Origin: Branchiostoma floridae | Lineage: Eukaryota; Chordata; Leptocardii; Amphioxiformes; Branchiostomatidae | Direction: 5' to 3' | DNA length: 64,000 nt | Assembly (NCBI RefSeq): GCF_000003815.2 | Contig: NC_049982.1 | Coordinates: forward strand, 12,544,043-12,608,042 | In this document: one piece after another, positions 57,917-64,000 of the stretch | How positions within the stretch are numbered: the first letter of the stretch is position 1 | Layout: each line of letters begins with the position of its first letter | Program-made: the position numbers and the translations under genes | Notes under the pieces: model-generated | What the model saw: the letters and a program-made list of their open reading frames with translations, nothing else | What the model was told of the DNA's origin: nothing | The model's database searches: none

Positions 57917-60900
57917 GATACATGAATCTCTCGATTTATCGTGTTCTACTTGACTCTTAAAGGGCGAGCGTTTTGGAAACACGACTGTGTAAAACACAAC
58001 AAAGCCACGCGCCCTCTGTCCCCGGAGACTAACCGGTCGACCGGTTGTCAGCACCAGGGACAGGGCCCGGTGTTCCCCGGAGGCCAGCCAAAAATCAACA
58101 TCGCTCCGACTGGGGACGTTTGATTTCCCCTGGAAAATGGCCATTGACATTTAGTGCTCCCCCCAATCAAATATTCATGTGGCGGTTGCCGCAGTATTGT
58201 TCAAATGATATGGGCAATTCAGCCGTAACATGTTCGGGTCTCAACCCCATTTTCGGCCACTTGGCGAGTCAATTTGCATGGTATAATCGGCATCTGCGCT
58301 TTTTTATACCGCTCTTCACACCGTAGTTTATTTCCTATTACGAGATCCATTCTGGTCTGAGAAACCGATCAAGTTATTTATGCCGCGAAATGGGCACCGG
58401 AGTGTCGTGAAATATATAGCCGCAATTCGGGGAAACTCTCTGCCGGAGAATTGAGGCAAATTGTTTAACACCGTGCTAATGGCATCCAATCCGCGCTTTA
58501 GCCCATCGGTTGCGGATGAGTTATGGGGATAGAAACTCGGGATGTCTCAGCGGCCCGTGGATCATCCCTGCCCGAGCAGCCTCGCGCTAAAGCCCGGTAT
58601 AATTGCGAGCCGTTCCCAACAGAGACTGCCGTTGTGTAGTGAGTTATTTCTCAGCGGTTATGCGTGGTTGTTGTTATAGATAAAGTAACAAAGGAACGAA
58701 TGATCACATGGGATTCGAACTCCAAAAGACAAACACAGAAGGACAATCCTCTCATCTGAATGCCCTACTTGTCCTTCGCGGTTTGGCAACAGTTGCGGGG
58801 CAGAGGGTAGGCAGAGGGTCTCCATGTCAAGTCAAGCAGCGCGCCAGCTGCTCTGCTAGAGGGATCCTCCAAATCGAATTAGATACATCATAAAAAGACT
58901 CTGATCAAATGATATTAAAGGATTTACTCCAAATAGCAAACACCCATAATCAACCATTACCTTAATCTAAGTTGAGCGAAATTGGTATGATAAAAACAGA
59001 CTTTTCTGCCATTTTTGTATAGATTGACTTTGAAAGTCTTCCCCAGTCCCTTCAGTACCCGGACTACCCTAGTGTCCCGCCGTGTGGTTCTGTCACAGTG
59101 CTCAAGTCTCCCGGCGCGCTTCCTGAATAAACGCTTCCACCCGGATGACAAAGAGAATTATACCTCAATCTTTTGGTGTTTCCCAGTTAAGAGTTTCATA
59201 TCCTTAAATATCAGGTATTCCTGGTCAATTTGATATGAAATTAAGGGCTGTCACTCACGGAAATTGCACCTCTACATTTCCGGTACACATGTACAGGTAA
59301 GGGAGCCGAGCGCTGGGTCCCATCTGCGACACGAAATAACGTGTTATTTTTTCTTTAGTAATTACTACTTTTAGCAATGCTTCCATGCTGAGATGGAACC
59401 GTAGTTACCTTCTGTTGGGATTCTGCGGGCGCGTGCGTGGACTTGGAAGGGCCAAAAGGAAAAGCGCGTCTGCATGCAACGTGATTACCTACTAATCCCC
59501 AGTCAAGGAATAATAGTCATTATATTGTCTTTTTCTAAAACGGGCATCGAGACATAAGTATGGTATGATTACCGTCTTTGTGCGCGTGAGAAGCTATGAT
59601 TTTTGATATAGACTCGCTGATACGTGCTTTTCCGTGGTAATTCCTCGGGCAATAAAGAAGCCAGCTGTGAGACGAGCAAAACGTTAGGAAAATGTCTCGG
59701 TAAGTCAAACGTTCCGTGTCCTTTACAAGCGACAGGAGATACTAAACCCCAGCCTTACACTAGGGAAGTCTGGTGGATTTGTTTTTGTTTGATCGGTGGA
59801 TGGGTTTTGGATCCAGCTCTGTTGAGCCCGTAAGCTCTTCATCGTCCTTCTGCATTCTCATTCTGTTTACCGCGGGAACAGACGCCCGGAGCCGGAGGCA
59901 CAGCGCCCATGGCTCGGGTAACGTTACGCTCCCGTACTTAGCACAGGTCAGGAATTTTAAAAGGCTTCGTTTTTCGTTTGAATCTTGTCCGAGATTTCAC
60001 GGTGAGATCGTCAGATAAAACGTTAGGTTGTTGGCAGAAACACAGACCGTCTACTCCCCGTACGTCTGTTGGGCGCTTTTGTGATGTCTCTGAGGGCATG
60101 GTTGTTTACATTGCACCAACAATGCCTGTTTGCATGTAGATCTGTTTCCCTTTTGTTGCCAAATTTGTTCCATCGTTGGCAAGTATGTTTTGCAATTGTC
60201 CGGTGCTTTGGGAACCACTTGTAATGCGACTCAAGTGCCATAAAGTAATTGTACATTTCGTAAACTCTGTGTTATTCTGTTACAGCTTGTATAGTATCTC
60301 CGATTAGAAAATATGTGTTATATGGCATTTTTCTTTGTATTCATAGGTTACCTCAATCTTTTTACCGTTTGAATTAAACGGTATTCTCAACGGTATGTAT
60401 CATTGTATGTATCTGTGGTCTACGGTATAATCTTATGTCACCTGTTTTGTTGAGTAAAAAAGTCCCAGATGTTGCAGTTGTGACTACCCAACCGGCCACA
60501 TTGTTCTCCTTTGTAACCAAACCGCCGGGGCAACTACGGTACAACTGCGCGATCTACCGTGCCAGATCTCCTATCTTTTGTCTGAAACATGTAGCCATTT
60601 ATTTCAATCGTACGGAATTCAGAAAAAAATGCGAGATTATTTCAAAAGATACGTTGAAACGTTGATCATAGGAGACTGGGGATATTTTTGTTTTCGATTG
60701 CTGGACCTTCAAGTTGAAAAAAATGCACCAATGGGGATGAAATTTTCGTTTTTGTTTTAAGGATTCGAAAGGCTGAGGATCATTTTTTCTAATATTAGCC
60801 TGCGCCTACGGAGGAAAGATAGAAGCTTAACGCTGTGTATGAATTCTAAAAGCCAAACTCGGTCTCATTTAACCATCTTTTTGCAAAAGGAGAAACCTTA

Positions 60901-62150
60901 TGGTATAGTCTAATGCAAGTTGTTCTTTTCTCATTTTGCCAGTGCCATAATTACAAACAGTGAAGAATAAGCGTTGAATGCGACGTTAGAAAACAGACCA
61001 TAGAAAATAAACAGACAGATACGTGAATCACTTAAACGTATAAAGAATGAACTCTAGTCCTAGAAATTACCGTTTCATAAGAACCAGTTTAGCGATGCTA
61101 TTGTGTTCCTGCATTGTCTTTTCTTATGACTGCTATGTTTGGAATACTCGAAAATAATCTGTAGCACCACTATATGTATTGGTGCTACTGATTATAACAA
61201 AGACAGTGAGGAGAACAATGACACCTCTTAACGTGTTCTTACGCCACGGCAATTTCTAAGAACGAGAGTCCATTCGTTATGAATTTAAATGGTGGACAGA
61301 GCTACCCTATATATATTTTCTATTGAAACGTCGCATTTAAAGCTTATTCATCACTGATCATGTATGGATAGGGGTTGTTTATGCAACCATTGGATACCGA
61401 TATAATATCTACTGCACAGCTGCCCTGTTATCATGATAGCACCTGTAATACACTGATTTGAGTCATGTTTTGTCACCATACCAAGGTAATCATATTCAGA
61501 TGAATCCGGTACTATTTTCGCTTACACTTTTCTGCGATTGTGGGAATGTTCGGTAACATACAGACGCACTGGAAGAAATCAGAGCACAGAATGTCAATGG
61601 GCATTTCATTTGGAAGTAGCAGGCTCTTTCAGACATGTTGATTAAATAATGGTGGTCATTCGCACTCTATATATTTGTTGTAGTTTAGGACAGACGGGCC
61701 CGATGGCAGTGATGACAGTGTTCCTGAACAGCGCATATTTTGATTGAATCGAAAGAACGCGGTGCTACATTCATACGATTGTTTTGAATATCTGTTGAAA
61801 ATCAGCAGTCAAACATTCCTCTCTAAACGAATTATAACATGCAGCAACATTTTTCATGAAAAATGCAAAATATTTAGATGACGCGCAGTCTTCTCAGACA
61901 AGAATATCGAGACCAGCCTTGATAATACACCTACATGTATTTCCAGGATGAAGATTCACAACATGCAACGTTTTAAGATGTGCAAAACTTCAGTCACCTA
62001 CGAATGAAGACACACAAAAAACACAACGGATATTTTAATGGTGTAAAAGTAGTTTTAATAACTCAATTTGGTCTATTACTATAGTAAAACGTAGCAATAC
62101 AGACGGGCTTTCTTACCAGAGATTTGTGAGTTCCCTCCACCGCTTGCCGC
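57917..62150. other. Intergenic, no supported gene
   Basis: About 4.2 kb. The part at 58130-58620 is evenly complex, repeat-free and rich in A/T-core motifs, as regulatory blocks often are. A short hairpin GTAGCACCA...TGGTGCTAC lies at 61161-61188. No exon is supported. Confidence 0.4.
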
Positions 62151-62465
62151 CATGACAGCACCAGTAACGTTACACCTAAAATGGCGCGAAAATATATTCC
62201 TTCTTATAGTTTGAAACGGACAGTTATTTGTCAAATATAGGTAATAAATTTACAAGGATTACATACAGCACTAATAGCGTGAAATACACGATAGAAACGA
62301 GAAATAAGCAAAGCTTCTGACCAGCTTTCAGAAATGTGAAAAAATATCGTCCGATTCAAGATGGCGGCTGTGCCACAGTGGGGTGTGGACTATGTGAGAG
62401 GCATTTTAATACGGCTGCTCCGGTTCAATTTCGAATCACACGTAGATACAGGTCGCCGTGTATGA
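62150..62465 (+). promoter_or_regulatory. Possible promoter with E2F-type and YY1-type sites
   Basis: GGCGCGAA at 62183-62190 is, on the - strand, TTCGCGCC, a consensus E2F site, within AAAATGGCGCGAAAA. At 62358-62368 AAGATGGCGGC matches the YY1 consensus, which often overlaps a start codon. Its ATG at 62361 opens 34 codons (MAAVPQWGVDYVRG...) to TGA 62463. Both sites are seen directly; promoter function is inference. No downstream exon is found in the window. Confidence 0.3.
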
Positions 62466-64000
62466 TCTGATATAAGAATTATGGACAGGAATTCTGGGCC
62501 GAAACTGCTGTAATAAGTTGGGTGACTGTGAAAAGTGGGGATTTAGACGAGATTTGTCTAAATCGAATTATCTCCAATCGTGACGGGATCAAGAGGAGGA
62601 AGTGTAGAAATCAAATAACACTGGGGAAATCATATTCAAGCTTTTAAAAGTTTGAACGTCAAATGAAATTACCCGGGAAGGTGTGACATCGATGTAGGGA
62701 GGTCATCCTTTATCAAGCACTATCAATTTGCTTTAAATAAAAGTGTGAAGAATATTAAGTTTTGAAAAGCGAAGGTCAGATTCAATCTGGGCGGATATAG
62801 CAGGACGGTGATGAGGGAAAACGTTTTAATGCCGCTCTGCATGTCTCGAAGGATACGTTCTACCGAGGATATGTCGAAATTTATTTCTCTGACATTTGCG
62901 ATCTAATATGGTTTGTAAAGCGGAATTACATCTCCTTTTCCCTGTGAATTCCACTTTTCGCATTGCGTAGGGGTCACGAGGGGAAACTAAATGGAAGAAT
63001 TGCTGAAAATATGAAGCGAATGGCTATGACGTGATTAATATCACTGACGTGTAAATGGGATTTATAAATTAGGACGGAAATGATAATTCCATGACCTTTA
63101 CGTACCCTTGAACCTGATTCCAGCCTTTTATGACTCTAAATTCAGCGTGGTAAACTAATAAAGGTGACAAACCTCGTGTTAGAATGTCTAAATTTGCCGA
63201 GACGTAGCTGACGTCGGTACCCTATTGCAGCCGAAAGGGTCGCGCGCAGCATATGCATGCAAAGGACTTTGGGAATACCGCTTTACCTTTCGTCACCCGA
63301 ATGTCGACAGGGGAGAACTTTTCCTGAAAGCTGTCATCATCCGAAAAAGCCAGAGTTCAGGCATGGGGATTAAACAATAAATATCCGTATAAGTGGCTTA
63401 AAAGAATAGCCTGGGCTTGCAGGGAAGGTTAAAGGCAATAAAACTTGCGCCTGAGCCGATGCTGGGTTTGTGGAGTGTAAGTAAAATGGTTCTCTACTTT
63501 TTACCCAAAGTTGCTGAAAGCTAAACAGAAGAGGTGAGTGTGGATGGGAGTGATGGGGAGATAAAGACTTTTTCAGGCCAAGTTGCGTGAGAGACTTACA
63601 GCTGTTCTTTGCCGTGATGCTAAATCAAAGACGAAGCTGCTTTTTTCCCTCGGAGAAGCGTTTGACCCTTTTCGTGGAAGGATATCTAGGTAGAGGGAGA
63701 ATGCCCAAAGCAATTACCACCTTACCACCGTCACTCACTGGAGCGAACGCTGAGAAAAACCAGAGCACCCAATTTAAAACTCGAGTTTCCACTCCAGACA
63801 AAAGCTTCCTTAAAACCGTCTAATTGACGGTCACCTTTCTCTACCTTCTAAAAACCTACACGGGAGGGGATGGAAGTGGAAATATCTTTGGTAAATGCGT
63901 GCTTGCCCCTCGGGCTCTCCTTTCGTTTGGCGTCATATCTGGAGGGAAACATTGGATTTTGCAGTGTTGTGCCCTTCGCTATTGAACCCATTAGCCGGGG
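62466..64000. other. Intergenic, right end of window
   Basis: No supported gene. The 78-codon frame at 63587-63823 has no domain signature. Confidence 0.4.

Noticed and set aside
58272-58279. POU octamer ATTTGCAT (also at 15705-15712 inverted and 49507-49514)
   Set aside because: About two occurrences of any 8-mer are expected by chance on two strands of 64 kb, so three are not significant.
58700-58800. tRNA B-box-like GAGTTCGAATCC on the - strand
   Set aside because: No A box or cloverleaf upstream on that strand.
47500-64000. A linked second NK-cluster homeobox gene such as Lbx
   Set aside because: I looked for homeodomain helix 3 (WFQNRR) on both strands and found it only in Tlx exon 2.

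Overview
The window looks like nuclear DNA from a marine deuterostome, most probably an amphioxus (Branchiostoma). The evidence is a TLX-class homeobox gene with chordate-type motifs, short exons with GT-AG introns, long CA/TG and poly-C tracts, many small inverted-repeat elements, and an exactly 100-N scaffold gap at 12375-12474. The species is inferred; no search was run.

Left part (about 1.0-10.2 kb, + strand): an 11-exon gene for a secreted or membrane-anchored family 1 glycoside hydrolase (lactase-like/beta-glucosidase-like). All exon phases join. They give about 586 codons, with a signal-peptide-like start, both catalytic glutamates and a hydrophobic C-terminal tail. One extra G in a G7 run in exon 5 breaks the frame; it may be an assembly error, an allele or a real lesion. 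The introns hold many repeats: microsatellites, a partial copy of exon 3, several small foldback elements, a 1.3-kb palindrome of two Tc1-like transposon fragments, and a 46-bp retroelement stub with its target duplication. A 5'-truncated non-LTR retrotransposon with an open 321-codon reverse-transcriptase frame sits just past the gene's 3' end (10522-11552, - strand) between 13-bp target duplications.

Middle (11.6-43.0 kb): about 31 kb with no coding region I can support. It holds simple repeats, a MITE-like element, two tRNA-derived SINE-like relics and small tandem duplications, but far fewer mobile elements per kb than the left part. This is what is usually seen around developmental regulators, so much of it may be regulatory DNA of Tlx or a neighbour (inference).

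Right part: the homeobox gene Tlx (Hox11/C15 family) lies on the - strand at 43075-47352 in three exons (255 aa). It has an eh1 repression motif, an FPWM motif, a homeodomain with the TLX-type Thr at position 47 and the conserved C-terminal block. From 47.4 to 64 kb there is again no supported coding exon. One spot at 62.18-62.47 kb has a perfect E2F-type site and a YY1-type site overlapping a short ATG frame, and may be a promoter.

No operon-like gene system is present. The two genes are unrelated in function: one digestive or surface glycosidase and one transcription factor in a large regulatory neighbourhood.
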